A stretch of DNA of 64,000 nucleotides, from NCBI GenBank assembly GCA_946554445.1, contig CAMNSD010000006.1:1-64000 (forward strand), given 5' to 3'. Positions 53,136 through 63,000 of this stretch are shown one piece after another; position 1 is the first letter of the stretch; every line of letters starts with the position of its first letter. The DNA comes from an uncultured Lachnospiraceae bacterium. GTDB taxonomy: Bacteria > Bacillota > Clostridia > Lachnospirales > Lachnospiraceae. The translations under genes were made by a program, and so were the position numbers. A model generated the notes under the pieces. It saw only the letters and a list, made by a program, of their open reading frames with translations. It was not told where the DNA came from and made no database searches.

Positions 53136-54566
53136 ATGAAATTTAAGAAGATTATGGTGCTGGCGACAGCGATTTTGATGGCGGCGGGGACGCTTGTGGG
53201 CTGCGGCGGTTCATCATCCGCAGACGAGGACGGGATTGCTCATATAAAGTGGGTGACCATCGGCAATGGAATGCCCACAAACTATGACAGCTGGATTGCC
53301 AAGGTCAACGAGTATATCGAGCCTGAGATTGGGGTGAATCTGGAGATGGAAGTCATTCCCTGGGGCGACTGGGATAAGCGGCGCAACATTATTGTCAGCA
53401 CGAATGAACCCTTTGACATTATTTTTGGAACCGGTAATAATTATATTGCAGATATCAATCTGGGGGCGTGTTATGATATTACTGATATGATCGATGCCAA
53501 TATGCCGGGCTTAAAAGAGTTGATGCCGGATAAATATTGGGATGGCGTGAAGGTGAAAGACAGGATATACGGCGTTCCTACTTATAAGGACAGTTCTATT
53601 TCTAACTATGCAGTGTGGGATAAGGAACTGGTGGATGAGTACAATCTGGACCTGGCATCCCTCACGGAGATCGAATCCCTGACAGAGACGTTTGAGACTT
53701 TGAAGGCGGATAAGAACGACTATCCGGTTTATGTAAAAAACGACGGTGTCTATTATATTTTTGACGTCTATGACCAGATTGGCGCAGGTACGCAGATTCT
53801 CGGCGTGAGGTATGACGATGCGGATGCCAGGGTATGCTTTACGCTGGAGGAACCGGAGATTTATTCTGCATTGGAGACACTGCACGATTGGTATCAGAAA
53901 GGGATTATCAATCCGGATGCTTCCACTTTATCCGAAGCGCGTGTCTATAATATGTGGAGAGTGGCCCAGGGCTGGGAATCGGCAGGCGTAACATCCTGGG
54001 GACCGCAGATGGGCAAGGAAGTGGCGGTACAGAAGGTGGGCGATACGATCCTGTCCAATGAGACAGTGCGTGGATCCATTAACATGATCTCCGTTAACTC
54101 AAAGTATCCAGAGAAATGTCTGCAGTTCCTGGATATGGTCAATAAGGATACCAAGCTCCGGGATATGTTCTTCTATGGGGAAGAGGGCGTGAACTTCAAC
54201 TATACGGAGGATGGTAAAGTACACAAGATCAACAACGAGTGGGCGATGGCCGGCTATACACAGGGAACCTTCTTTACGGTATCATTGGAGGATACGAATG
54301 AATCCAATCAGTGGGATGAGGTCAGGGCTTTGAATGAAGCGGCGGTCTCTTCCGTGATGCTGGGATTCACGTTTGATTCCACGGAAGTATCGGATAAGCT
54401 TGCAAACTGTCGCGAAATATGGCTTCGTTACCGCAGTGAGGTGATGACCGGCGTGCGGGATCCCAAAGATACGATTCCTGAGATCAAAGAGGAACTGATG
54501 AAAGCCGGATGGCAGGATGTCATGGAAGAGGCACAGAGACAGGTTGACGAGTTCATGGGCAAATAA
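53136..54566 (+). CDS. Sugar ABC transporter substrate-binding lipoprotein
   Basis: The 476-residue extracellular protein has a lipoprotein signal peptide with lipobox LVGC (Cys about residue 23) and a family 1 solute-binding fold. GGAGGG precedes the ATG. It delivers an oligosaccharide to the permease pair encoded upstream. The binding protein is separated from the permeases by two hairpins, which may raise its expression relative to them. The ligand cannot be read from sequence; the downstream enzymes suggest a mannose-containing oligosaccharide. Confidence 0.92.
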   Translation: MKFKKIMVLATAILMAAGTLVGCGGSSSADEDGIAHIKWVTIGNGMPTNYDSWIAKVNEYIEPEIGVNLEMEVIPWGDWDKRRNIIVSTNEPFDIIFGTGNNYIADINLGACYDITDMIDANMPGLKELMPDKYWDGVKVKDRIYGVPTYKDSSISNYAVWDKELVDEYNLDLASLTEIESLTETFETLKADKNDYPVYVKNDGVYYIFDVYDQIGAGTQILGVRYDDADARVCFTLEEPEIYSALETLHDWYQKGIINPDASTLSEARVYNMWRVAQGWESAGVTSWGPQMGKEVAVQKVGDTILSNETVRGSINMISVNSKYPEKCLQFLDMVNKDTKLRDMFFYGEEGVNFNYTEDGKVHKINNEWAMAGYTQGTFFTVSLEDTNESNQWDEVRALNEAAVSSVMLGFTFDSTEVSDKLANCREIWLRYRSEVMTGVRDPKDTIPEIKEELMKAGWQDVMEEAQRQVDEFMGK

Positions 54567-54584
54567 GAGACAGGCGGTGATGAT

Positions 54585-55565
54585 ATGGCTAAAATAATCG
54601 GAAAAGATCTTCCGAACATTCCCTGGCAGGAGCCGGATGGCACGGAGAAGCTGCCGATGTGGCGTTATCAGCAAAATCCTATTATTGAGAGATTTGCGAC
54701 TAAAAATTCCAACAGTATTTTTAACAGTGCGGTGGTTCCTTATGGGGACGGCTTTGCGGGGGTGTTCCGCTGTGACAGCAGGTCCATCAGCATGGACATC
54801 TTTCCGGGATTCAGTAAGGATGGGATTCGGTGGGAGATCGCCGATGAACCCATTGCTTTGCAGGGGGCCTGCCCGGAGGTGGCGAAACGGGAGTTTCGTT
54901 ATGATCCCAGGGTGTGCTTCATCGAGGACAGATACTATGTAACCTGGTGCAACGGTTACAGCGGTTATCCCACTATCGGATTAGCATATACTTTTGATTT
55001 TAAGACTTTTTATCAATTGGAAAATGCTTTCCTGCCATTTAACCGTAACGGGGTGCTGTTTCCACGTAAGATACAGGGGAAGTACTATATGTTGAGCCGG
55101 CCGAGCGATAACGGGCATACGCCCTTTGGGGATATTTTTATCAGCGAGAGCCCAGACCTTACTTATTGGGGACGTCACCGGTTGGTGATGGGTACGATCA
55201 AAGGCGATGAATCTGCATGGCAGTCTACCAAGATCGGGGCGGGAAGCGTACCGATTGAGACGGACCAGGGATGGATTCTGATTTATCATGGGGTGATCAA
55301 TACCTGCAACGGTTTTGTCTATCGAATGGGCTGCGCCCTGCTTGACTTGGAGGAGCCGTGGAAAGTAAAAAAGAGAACTAAAAACTATATTTTAGGGCCC
55401 CATGAACTGTATGAGTGTGTGGGCGATGTGCCCAACGTGGTATTTCCCTGTGCGGCGCTGACGGATGCGGCCACGGGAAGGATTGCCATTTATTATGGAT
55501 GTGCTGATACGGTGACCGGGTTGGCCTTTACCACGGTAGACAGACTGATTGATTCCATGGATTGA
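54585..55565 (+). CDS. GH130 family mannoside phosphorylase
   Basis: GH130 enzymes phosphorolyse beta-mannosides to mannose-1-phosphate. The 326-residue cytoplasmic protein has the five-bladed propeller outline, with the candidate proton-donor Asp in [11 protein letters not shown] (near residue 107) and phosphate-binding-type residues in [13 protein letters not shown]. Length and order match phosphorylases acting on Man-beta-1,4-Glc, Man-beta-1,4-GlcNAc or mannooligosaccharides. The acceptor cannot be fixed without alignment. It follows the binding-protein gene by 18 nt. Confidence 0.88.
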   Translation: MAKIIGKDLPNIPWQEPDGTEKLPMWRYQQNPIIERFATKNSNSIFNSAVVPYGDGFAGVFRCDSRSISMDIFPGFSKDGIRWEIADEPIALQGACPEVAKREFRYDPRVCFIEDRYYVTWCNGYSGYPTIGLAYTFDFKTFYQLENAFLPFNRNGVLFPRKIQGKYYMLSRPSDNGHTPFGDIFISESPDLTYWGRHRLVMGTIKGDESAWQSTKIGAGSVPIETDQGWILIYHGVINTCNGFVYRMGCALLDLEEPWKVKKRTKNYILGPHELYECVGDVPNVVFPCAALTDAATGRIAIYYGCADTVTGLAFTTVDRLIDSMD

Positions 55566-55627
55566 GGGTTACGGTGCGGCATGATAAGGCAGCCCAAGGA
55601 TGCATTTTATCATAAAAGGGAATTGTT

Positions 55628-57805
55628 ATGAGATTGATCAGCAAGACAGATAACAGACCATACATGAATGTAATATTCGGCAATTTCTATTGTCCCGCCT
55701 ATGAGGATGAAGCCTTTGTTGACGAGACGATAGGACTGATTAAGGAGCTTGGTTTTAACAGTGTAATGTTTGATACCAAGGCATGGGAAGATTTCAGGGA
55801 ACGATATGAGACGGGAGCGCTCAGCCAGTATGTCAGGATGCAGGAATACATGGGGCGCTCCGCCCTGACACACGGACTTGCCTATAATTTCCTGCTGCTA
55901 TATTTAAACGGGGATAATCTGTATCCGCATATCCGTTTCAGCCCGCCCATTTATGGGGAGGAAACGGTGTATGCGGACGGCAGTCCCGGTAAGTGGTATA
56001 AATATTGGTCGAAGAAGGCACAGCTTTCCATGAAAGAACATGTGGAACGGGTGATGGAACGTTACGGGGATGGCTGTGAGAGATGTTTGGCTATGCAGGC
56101 GGGAGAAACAAAAGAGGTAATCCCTGTGTGCAGTATGTGGGATCCTGTGGTGGCGCCCAGTTTCGATGGGGAAGGTATCAAGCGTTATACGGATTTCCTG
56201 GAGGAACTTTATCAGGGTGATATTGCGTGGCTGAACAGGAATTATGGAATTATGGCGGACAGTTTTGCGGGCGTTCTGCCGGGAGAATATTGGCATGGGC
56301 TGCGCTATGGGGAAGATACCTTCTATACAGAAGAGGATGTGAGGGAGCGCAGTCCGCGGTTTTTGGTTTACCGGGACAATGCTCTTTGGCGGATGCGGGA
56401 ACTGGTGCTTTATTTTCAGGAAATGCAGAAAGTATTGAAGGAAAAGAATCCGCAGTTGTTCCTTTGCCCAGATATGACGCAGTGGGGGTATTTCCTGAAT
56501 GTTTACGGGCGGCAGCAGGCGGATCATGACAATGATTACAGCACTCTGTGGGATACGGCAGTCAGGGGCATAGATATCTACGCACTGGCGCCTTATGTGG
56601 ATTCTTGTCATTTTATTACTGTTCCTGTGACGCCGGACGGGAACCCGGATGCCTATGTGGTGTCCTGTCAACACAGTATGATGCGGGTTATGAATGAGGG
56701 AAAACCTATGGTGGGAGGCATCTATTTCGGCAGGTATATCTACAATGATATTTATGCCTTCCTGACACCGGCGGAGATGATTGGAACCATGGCGGCATGC
56801 GGTGCGGACGGTTATACCTGTTATGGGATGAATGGTCTAGATGACGGCGGGGTGCTGAACCGGATGGGAGAGGATTTCCTGGAATCTCTGACGCTGGGAA
56901 ATGCGTGGCTTGGAGAGGTACTGTCGCTCAGGAAAGGGGAGCGCAAGAAAGAGATTGCTCTGTTGTTCCCTTCTGAAATGGCGCATTTTGAGCCCTATGA
57001 GGTGGGAAACAATAAGATTCGGAGGTTGGATCTGTTGGGATGGTATAAGCTTTGCTGTGATCTGGGATATCAGGTGGATGTGATCAGCGGCCATCAGATA
57101 GAAGCGGGCGCCCTATCGGCCTACCGGGTGTTGATCGTGCCGGCAAATGATTGTTATGGGGCAGTGGAGCATCATAAGAGCGAGAATGCTGTCAGGAGTT
57201 GGGTGAGAGAAGGAGGTATTCTCATACATGGTCCGAATGACGGCCTGGCGAGGTCCTGTTTTGGCATTGCAGGAGAACCCTGTAAAAAGATGCCCTATCG
57301 TTACGGTACGACTGTGATTTCCCAAGGAGAATCGTTCTGCCGGTATCGGGGCGGCAGTTCTTTGGCGGATTATGTAGATGGCAGTTGTTGTGTGGCCGTG
57401 TATGAGGGCGGCGACCTGTCAGCTATTTTTACAGCATACACGGAGGATGTCCGGGGTGCGGTATATTCCATGGGGGTACAGATTGGGGCGTCCTATGCGG
57501 CCAGAAATATACCCCATGTGCCCTATGAGCAGGGCAACCGGGAGATGTATCCGCTGATCCAGTCGGGAACGACACTGATCCGGGATATTCTGGAACGGTA
57601 CATACAACCTGCGAGCGGTATTAGGGAGCGGGGGATCGAGACGGGGGTATTTGAGAACGGGATGATTATTGTGAACCATCGTTCCACGCCCTATGTGCTC
57701 CCAGAGCAATATGAAACGCAGATACATCAGTATCTGCCCGCATACACGCAGGATGGCAGAAGTATTTTGGCGGCGCACGCGGCGGTATTTTTTAAAACCA
57801 GTTAA
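55628..57805 (+). CDS. GH42/GH164-like glycoside hydrolase with trimerisation domain
   Basis: The 725-residue cytoplasmic protein has a TIM-barrel part (about residues 1-430) and a Rossmann-like beta-galactosidase trimerisation domain (about 440-620; LLGWYKLCCDLGYQVDVIS and RVLIVPAND), followed by a small beta domain. This is the architecture of GH42 beta-galactosidases and of GH164 beta-mannosidases. Neighbouring GH130 and GH38 genes favour beta-mannosidase activity. I could not identify the catalytic Glu pair with confidence. It lies 62 nt after the GH130 gene and 10 nt before the GH38 gene. Confidence 0.65.
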   Translation: MRLISKTDNRPYMNVIFGNFYCPAYEDEAFVDETIGLIKELGFNSVMFDTKAWEDFRERYETGALSQYVRMQEYMGRSALTHGLAYNFLLLYLNGDNLYPHIRFSPPIYGEETVYADGSPGKWYKYWSKKAQLSMKEHVERVMERYGDGCERCLAMQAGETKEVIPVCSMWDPVVAPSFDGEGIKRYTDFLEELYQGDIAWLNRNYGIMADSFAGVLPGEYWHGLRYGEDTFYTEEDVRERSPRFLVYRDNALWRMRELVLYFQEMQKVLKEKNPQLFLCPDMTQWGYFLNVYGRQQADHDNDYSTLWDTAVRGIDIYALAPYVDSCHFITVPVTPDGNPDAYVVSCQHSMMRVMNEGKPMVGGIYFGRYIYNDIYAFLTPAEMIGTMAACGADGYTCYGMNGLDDGGVLNRMGEDFLESLTLGNAWLGEVLSLRKGERKKEIALLFPSEMAHFEPYEVGNNKIRRLDLLGWYKLCCDLGYQVDVISGHQIEAGALSAYRVLIVPANDCYGAVEHHKSENAVRSWVREGGILIHGPNDGLARSCFGIAGEPCKKMPYRYGTTVISQGESFCRYRGGSSLADYVDGSCCVAVYEGGDLSAIFTAYTEDVRGAVYSMGVQIGASYAARNIPHVPYEQGNREMYPLIQSGTTLIRDILERYIQPASGIRERGIETGVFENGMIIVNHRSTPYVLPEQYETQIHQYLPAYTQDGRSILAAHAAVFFKTS

Positions 57806-57815
57806 GGAGGCAGAA

Positions 57816-60800
57816 ATGTATTTTTTAGACAAGAGAGTGAATGTCATCTGTGAGGAATTGAAGAAGTTAAAGGTAAAGCAGAAGTTTGCCATCGATCAGT
57901 GGGATTATAAAGAAGGGAACTTCTTTCATCCGGCGGATGCAGAGGCGGACAGCGCACCGTGGCAGACGTTTGACTGCCGGAATATGCATTGGTACGGGAA
58001 GGATCGTCACTATTGGTTTAAGACTGTCTATCGGGTGCCGGAGGAACTGGACGGTAAGAGAATGTGGCTCCATGTGGGGACTCAGATTGATGAGTGGGAC
58101 GATGCCAAGAACCCGCAGTTCCTTCTGTTTGTAAACGGGGAAGCGGTGCAGGGTATTGATATGAATCACCGCGACGTATTCTTATGTCCGTCCGCCAGGG
58201 CGGGAGAAGAGATGACGCTGGAACTGCAGGCATACAGCGGCACTTTGCATACGGAGTTTAACCTGATCACTCAGATGCGGGAAGTTGATCACCACATTGA
58301 GAAACTTTACTATGACTTGTGGGTGCCGTTGATGGCCTTTTCCCGAATGGAGGAGGACGACAAGAACCGCAAGGACATTCAAGAAATCTTGAATACCACA
58401 ATCAATTTCCTGGATCTTCGCACGCCTTATTCGGAGGAATTTTACAGGACGTTAGAGGAGGCTTCCGCCTATATCGACCAGGCGCTGTATTCCGACATGG
58501 CGGGGTATACGGATGTGATCGCCACCTGTATCGGTCATACCCATATCGATGTGGCGTGGTGGTGGACGGTGGAACAGACCAGGGAGAAGGTGGGACGCAG
58601 TTTTGCCACCGTGCTGAAACTGATGGAGGAATATCCCAATTATAAATTTATGTCCAGCCAGCCCCAGCTGTATGCGTTCCTGAAAGCACGCTATCCGGAA
58701 CTCTATGAGAAGGCGAAGGAGAGGATTCGGGAAGGCCGCTGGGAAGCAGAGGGCGGTATGTGGCTGGAAGCCGATTGCAACCTGACTTCCGGGGAATCTC
58801 TGGTGAGACAGTTCATGCATGGTAAACGCTTCTTTCAAGAAGAGTTCGGGGTGGATAATAAAATCCTGTGGCTGCCGGATGTGTTCGGCTATTCCGGGGC
58901 ATTGCCACAGATCATGAAAAAGTGCGGCATTGAATATTTCATGACAACTAAACTGGCGTGGAACCAGTTTAACAAGATTCCTTATGATACCATGATGTGG
59001 CGTGGCATTGACGGCTCCGAGGTGTTGACACATCTGATCACCACCTTGGGCGTCAGCCAGCCAATCAAGGATTTCTTTACGACTTACAACGGGATGCTCC
59101 ATCCGGATTCCATTATGGGCGGCTGGATGCGTTACCAGAATAAGGATATCAACAACGATATCCTGGTGTCCTATGGCTATGGAGACGGGGGCGGCGGTCC
59201 CACCAGGGAGATGCTGGAGACATCCATCCGTATGGAAAAGGGCGTCAAGGGGATTCCCAAAGTACGGCAGGAATTTGCCCGCACGTACTTTGATGAACTG
59301 AAAGAGCGGGTTAAAGACAATAAGAGACTTCCGGTCTGGGAAGGAGAGTTCTATTTCGAATATCACAGAGGAACGCTCACTTCCATGGCCAGAAATAAAC
59401 GTTCCAACCGCAAATCGGAACTGGGGCTGATGGAATTGGAACTTCTCAGTGTCCTGACAATGCAGGAGATGGGATATCCGGCGGAAGAACTGGATGCCAT
59501 GTGGAAGCTGGTATTGTTAAATCAGTTCCATGATACATTACCGGGCTCTGCCATTCACGAAGTGTATGAGGTGACGAAGAAAGAATATGCGAAACTTGCC
59601 GAACAGCTTGCCGGGATGAGCGATGAGCGCAGACACGTCCTTGCCGGAACAGGGGAAGCGGTCACAATCTTTAACCCTATCGGCCGGGTGCGGGAGGATG
59701 TGGTGGAACTGGGCGGCTTTGCGGGAAATGCCCTTACGGACGGGGAAGGCAATGTATATCCGGTACAGAAGACCAAAGAAGGCAGTATCGCGTATGTAAA
59801 GAATCTGCCGTCTAAAGGCTATCAGTCGTTTACGGCGTTTGATGCCGGGCAGGAAGAAAAGCCCTTTGGATTAAACGGAGACAGGGAACTGGAAACGCCT
59901 TTTTATATCGTAAGGTTTAACGAGGGCGGGATGTTTACGAGCCTCTATGATAAGGAAAATGACAGGGAAGTGATACAGCCCGGCGAACAGGCCAATCTGC
60001 TGCGAATGTACGAGGATAAGCCGATTTACTTCGATAACTGGGATATTGATATTTATTATACCGAGAAATTCTGGGACGTAGATCAGATCACGCGTATGGA
60101 ATGGACGGAGATGGGACCGGTGCGTGCGGTGTTGGAGATTGACAGGGAGGCTTCCAATTCCACATTCAGTCAGAAGATCATCTTCTATGCGAAGAGCCGT
60201 AGGATCGACTTTGTCACCCATGTGGACTGGAAAGAGCATCAGACGTTATTGAAGGTGCATTTTCCGGTGGCGGTGCATACGGATGAAGCGGCCTTCGATA
60301 TCCAGTTTGGCAGCCTGACCAGGAAAACCCATCAGAATACCAGCTGGGATGTGGCGCGTTTCGAGAGCTGCGGGCAGAAGTGGATGGATTTGTCGGAAGG
60401 GCATTACGGGGTTTCTTTATTAAATGACTGTAAGTATGGACATTCCGTCAAGGATTCCAATATGGCGCTGACACTGATCAAGTCCGGCACGGAGCCGAAC
60501 CCGGTGGCAGATCAGGAGGAACATGATTTTACCTATGCGATCTATCCCCATGCGGAGGGCTGGCGGGCAGCGGGCACGGTGGATGAGGCCTATAAGTTGA
60601 ACCAACCGTTGACGGCTTTGACGGGGACTCAGGGCGGCAGGAACTTCTCTTATGCTTCTGTGGCACATGACAATGTTGTCATCGAGACCATCAAACAGGC
60701 TGAGGATGGCGAGGGCGTTGTGATCCGCATGTACGAGTCGGAGAATTCTTATACGAAGACAAAACTGACGGTTAATACAGCGTTTGAGAAAGCGTATATC

Positions 60801-60902
60801 TGCAATCTGTTGGAGGAGATTGAGAGTGAGGCGGATGTGTCTGGTAACAGCGTTGCTGTTGTATTGAAACCCTATGAGGTTGTGACTGTGCTTCTGAAAT
60901 AG
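57816..60902 (+). CDS. Alpha-mannosidase, GH38
   Basis: GH38 enzymes remove alpha-linked mannose with a zinc-dependent retaining mechanism. The 1028-residue cytoplasmic protein has the family layout: an N-terminal beta domain, the catalytic barrel from about residue 235 with the zinc motif GHTHIDVAWWW, the SSQPQLYAFLK stretch, and WLPDVFGYSG with the nucleophile Asp. The C-terminal beta-sandwich domains run from about residue 600. AAGGAGG is 5 nt before ATG 57816, which gives the typical start. It is the last gene of the cluster and is followed by a terminator. Confidence 0.95.
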   Translation: MYFLDKRVNVICEELKKLKVKQKFAIDQWDYKEGNFFHPADAEADSAPWQTFDCRNMHWYGKDRHYWFKTVYRVPEELDGKRMWLHVGTQIDEWDDAKNPQFLLFVNGEAVQGIDMNHRDVFLCPSARAGEEMTLELQAYSGTLHTEFNLITQMREVDHHIEKLYYDLWVPLMAFSRMEEDDKNRKDIQEILNTTINFLDLRTPYSEEFYRTLEEASAYIDQALYSDMAGYTDVIATCIGHTHIDVAWWWTVEQTREKVGRSFATVLKLMEEYPNYKFMSSQPQLYAFLKARYPELYEKAKERIREGRWEAEGGMWLEADCNLTSGESLVRQFMHGKRFFQEEFGVDNKILWLPDVFGYSGALPQIMKKCGIEYFMTTKLAWNQFNKIPYDTMMWRGIDGSEVLTHLITTLGVSQPIKDFFTTYNGMLHPDSIMGGWMRYQNKDINNDILVSYGYGDGGGGPTREMLETSIRMEKGVKGIPKVRQEFARTYFDELKERVKDNKRLPVWEGEFYFEYHRGTLTSMARNKRSNRKSELGLMELELLSVLTMQEMGYPAEELDAMWKLVLLNQFHDTLPGSAIHEVYEVTKKEYAKLAEQLAGMSDERRHVLAGTGEAVTIFNPIGRVREDVVELGGFAGNALTDGEGNVYPVQKTKEGSIAYVKNLPSKGYQSFTAFDAGQEEKPFGLNGDRELETPFYIVRFNEGGMFTSLYDKENDREVIQPGEQANLLRMYEDKPIYFDNWDIDIYYTEKFWDVDQITRMEWTEMGPVRAVLEIDREASNSTFSQKIIFYAKSRRIDFVTHVDWKEHQTLLKVHFPVAVHTDEAAFDIQFGSLTRKTHQNTSWDVARFESCGQKWMDLSEGHYGVSLLNDCKYGHSVKDSNMALTLIKSGTEPNPVADQEEHDFTYAIYPHAEGWRAAGTVDEAYKLNQPLTALTGTQGGRNFSYASVAHDNVVIETIKQAEDGEGVVIRMYESENSYTKTKLTVNTAFEKAYICNLLEEIESEADVSGNSVAVVLKPYEVVTVLLK

Positions 60903-60935
60903 ACGGTTTGCGGTTAAGAATGTGAGAGTTATTTG

Positions 60936-60976
60936 AAAAGAGTCGGAGATTGTGCCGGCTCTTTTCGTGGTTTTTG
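60936..60976 (+). terminator. Terminator of the mannoside cluster
   Basis: AAAAGAGTCGG and CCGGCTCTTTT form a stem with one mismatch and are followed by a T-rich tract. Confidence 0.8.
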
Positions 60977-61059
60977 TATTTTTTTAGGGCGGGAAATAGT
61001 TGATACTTTGGGCAAAAAAGTATATGCTTATACAGACAGACAGTAATGGAGGAGTGCAG

Positions 61060-61518
61060 ATGGCAATCATAGGATATGCGCTTTTGGCGGTAACAGTGTT
61101 CACGCTGGACCTGCTGATAAAAAATTATATTGAAAAGCACAAGACAGAGGGTGAGTCTGCTCCCGCCTGCGGCGGTCTGATCGTGGTGCGCAAATACCAT
61201 AACAAAGGTGCGTTCTTGAATCTGGGCGAGAGGAAGCAGAAACTTATGACACTTGTGTCACTATTGCTGACGCTTTTTATGACGGTGGTATTTCTCACCA
61301 CCTTTAGTTTTCGGGGCAGGAAGCTGTTAAAGACTGGCCTGGCCCTTCTTCTGGGCGGTGCCTACAGTAATACTTACGACCGTCTGGCGCGCAGGTATGT
61401 GGTGGATTATGTGAGTTTTCCGGTGAAGAATAAGAAGATTTCCAATATTGTATTTAATATTTCGGATTTCTGTATCATGATTGGGGCGCTGATGATGACG
61501 TTGGGGCAGACGACCTAG
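61060..61518 (+). CDS. lspA: Signal peptidase II (lipoprotein signal peptidase)-like protein
   Basis: LspA removes signal peptides from prolipoproteins inside the membrane. The 152-residue protein has four membrane segments and family motifs: NKGAFLNLG, the GGAYSNTYDRLARRYVVDYV block and FNISDFCIMIG, which carry both catalytic Asp residues. GGAGGAG precedes ATG 61060. Motifs vary slightly from the standard NxGxAFG and GNLIDR forms, so this may be a second, divergent copy. Confidence 0.85.
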   Translation: MAIIGYALLAVTVFTLDLLIKNYIEKHKTEGESAPACGGLIVVRKYHNKGAFLNLGERKQKLMTLVSLLLTLFMTVVFLTTFSFRGRKLLKTGLALLLGGAYSNTYDRLARRYVVDYVSFPVKNKKISNIVFNISDFCIMIGALMMTLGQTT

Positions 61519-61555
61519 GGATGATTAGCTAGAGAAGATTGGGAACGCATAAAAA

Positions 61556-61599
61556 GATAAAAAGGGATGGCCAGAGGAGTTTCCGCCATCCCTTTATTT
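61556..61599. terminator. Bidirectional terminator between lspA and arcC
   Basis: AAAGGGATGG (61561-61570) and CCATCCCTTT (61586-61595) form a 10-bp stem flanked by A and T tracts and serve both convergent genes. Confidence 0.85.
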
Positions 61600-61607
61600 C
61601 ATGCTTT

Positions 61608-62543
61608 TTAAGCGATGATAACAGTACCGGCTTTTCCCTTCACCGCATCGGAAACAGAAGCGAGTGAAGTGATCAGCACTTTACCGGCAGGGTTCTGTTC
61701 CAGATAGAAGATGGCGGCCTCAATCTTCGGCAGCATGGTGCCTTCCTCAAACTGTCCCTGAGCGATCAATTCCTTAGCCTGTACAACAGTGAGTTGGTCG
61801 AGGGATTTCTGCTCTGGCTGTTTATAATCCTGATAGACACAGGGCACGCTGGTGAGGATGATCAATTCGTCCGCCATCAGGTCTGCGGCCAGTTTGCCGG
61901 CGATAGAATCCTTTTCAATCACGGCGGAAGCGCCTTTCAAGGCATGTTTCTGTTCGATGACGGGAATCCCGCCGCCGCCGCAGGCGATAACGACCTGGTC
62001 GTCCTGTGCCAGGGCGCGGATGGCATCAATCTCTACGATATCAATGGGATGGGGGGCGGCTACTACACGGCGGAATCCTTTGCCAGGTTCTTCCTGTACA
62101 TAGTTCCCCTTCTTGAGTTCTATCTCCGCGTCCTCGGCGGACATATAGCGCCCGATCACCTTGGTGGGGGCGTAGAAAGCTTCATCGTATGGATCCACGG
62201 TTACCTGCGTCAGAATGGTGCTGACGGTCTTGGAGATGCCGCGGCTTAACAGTTCGGCGCGCAGGGAATTCTGGATATCGTAGCCCACATAACCTTGGCT
62301 CATGGCGGAACAGACGCACATGGGAGCCGGGGTGTAGTCGATATATACCCGGCGCAGCTCTGTCATCGCCTTGTGGATCATGCTGACCTGGGGGCCGTTG
62401 CTGTGGGTAATGGTGAGTTGATAGTCGGCTTCCACCAAATCGGCCAGAGCCTTAGCAGTGACTTTTACCGCGTCCCACTGTTCTAGTGTGGTATATCCAA
62501 GCGCCTCATGTCCCAGTGAGACGACAGCTTTTTTCTTATTCAT
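61608..62543 (-). CDS. arcC: Carbamate kinase
   Basis: ArcC transfers phosphate from carbamoyl phosphate to ADP, making ATP in the last step of arginine, agmatine or purine-derived fermentation. The 311-residue protein has standard length and motifs: VVSLGHEALG near the start, ITHSNGPQVS, IACGGGGIPV and KLAADLMADELIILTSV. The start has Gly-His where typical members have Gly-Gly-Asn. GGAGG precedes the ATG. No arginine deiminase or carbamoyltransferase gene is near, so the source of carbamoyl phosphate is unknown. Confidence 0.93.
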   Translation of the reverse strand: MNKKKAVVSLGHEALGYTTLEQWDAVKVTAKALADLVEADYQLTITHSNGPQVSMIHKAMTELRRVYIDYTPAPMCVCSAMSQGYVGYDIQNSLRAELLSRGISKTVSTILTQVTVDPYDEAFYAPTKVIGRYMSAEDAEIELKKGNYVQEEPGKGFRRVVAAPHPIDIVEIDAIRALAQDDQVVIACGGGGIPVIEQKHALKGASAVIEKDSIAGKLAADLMADELIILTSVPCVYQDYKQPEQKSLDQLTVVQAKELIAQGQFEEGTMLPKIEAAIFYLEQNPAGKVLITSLASVSDAVKGKAGTVIIA

Positions 62544-63000
62544 GATCTAACCTCCAAGCACGGGCCGTATGCGGCCGGTAATCATCAAATTCCAATAGTT
62601 TTCTATGAAAATAATCATTTTCAGTATAGCAAAAGCAGTCCTTTTTGTATAGGAGTTATTTTCCTAAAAATGCTTTCTGAGATAGTTATTGATGTACTAT
62701 AAGGTGTTATGTAAATTTATTGTGCTAATTATCTAAGATTACCAGATAATATTGTTGCAATAATAGTTAAAATACACAAAAATAGTTTGACAGTAATTGT
62801 CAGAGAAGGTATAATGAAATACATAAAAAGAATCTGCATAACGGCAGATAATAAGTAGGTTATTCCCTTATTTTCCGTACGTTTATTTCACAGCGGCGGG
62901 CTTTTTTGATTTTAAGCGATTATTATCATGATGGGGAAAGCTGCTGTTATGCAGCAGGGGTAGTAAAAAGGGATTTTAGGTGTAAGGAAGGGGGGAGCCG
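62544..63000 (+). promoter_or_regulatory. Intergenic region with a near-perfect sigma-A promoter and long leader
   Basis: TTGACA (62787-62792), a 17-nt spacer and TATAAT (62810-62815) point towards the PAS-GGDEF gene. The leader is about 180 nt, much longer than needed, and contains a GCTGCTGTTATGCAGC hairpin near 62941-62954. No known riboswitch, including the c-di-GMP classes, was recognised in it. The left part (62544-62780) is AT-rich and holds the arcC upstream region. Confidence 0.65.
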
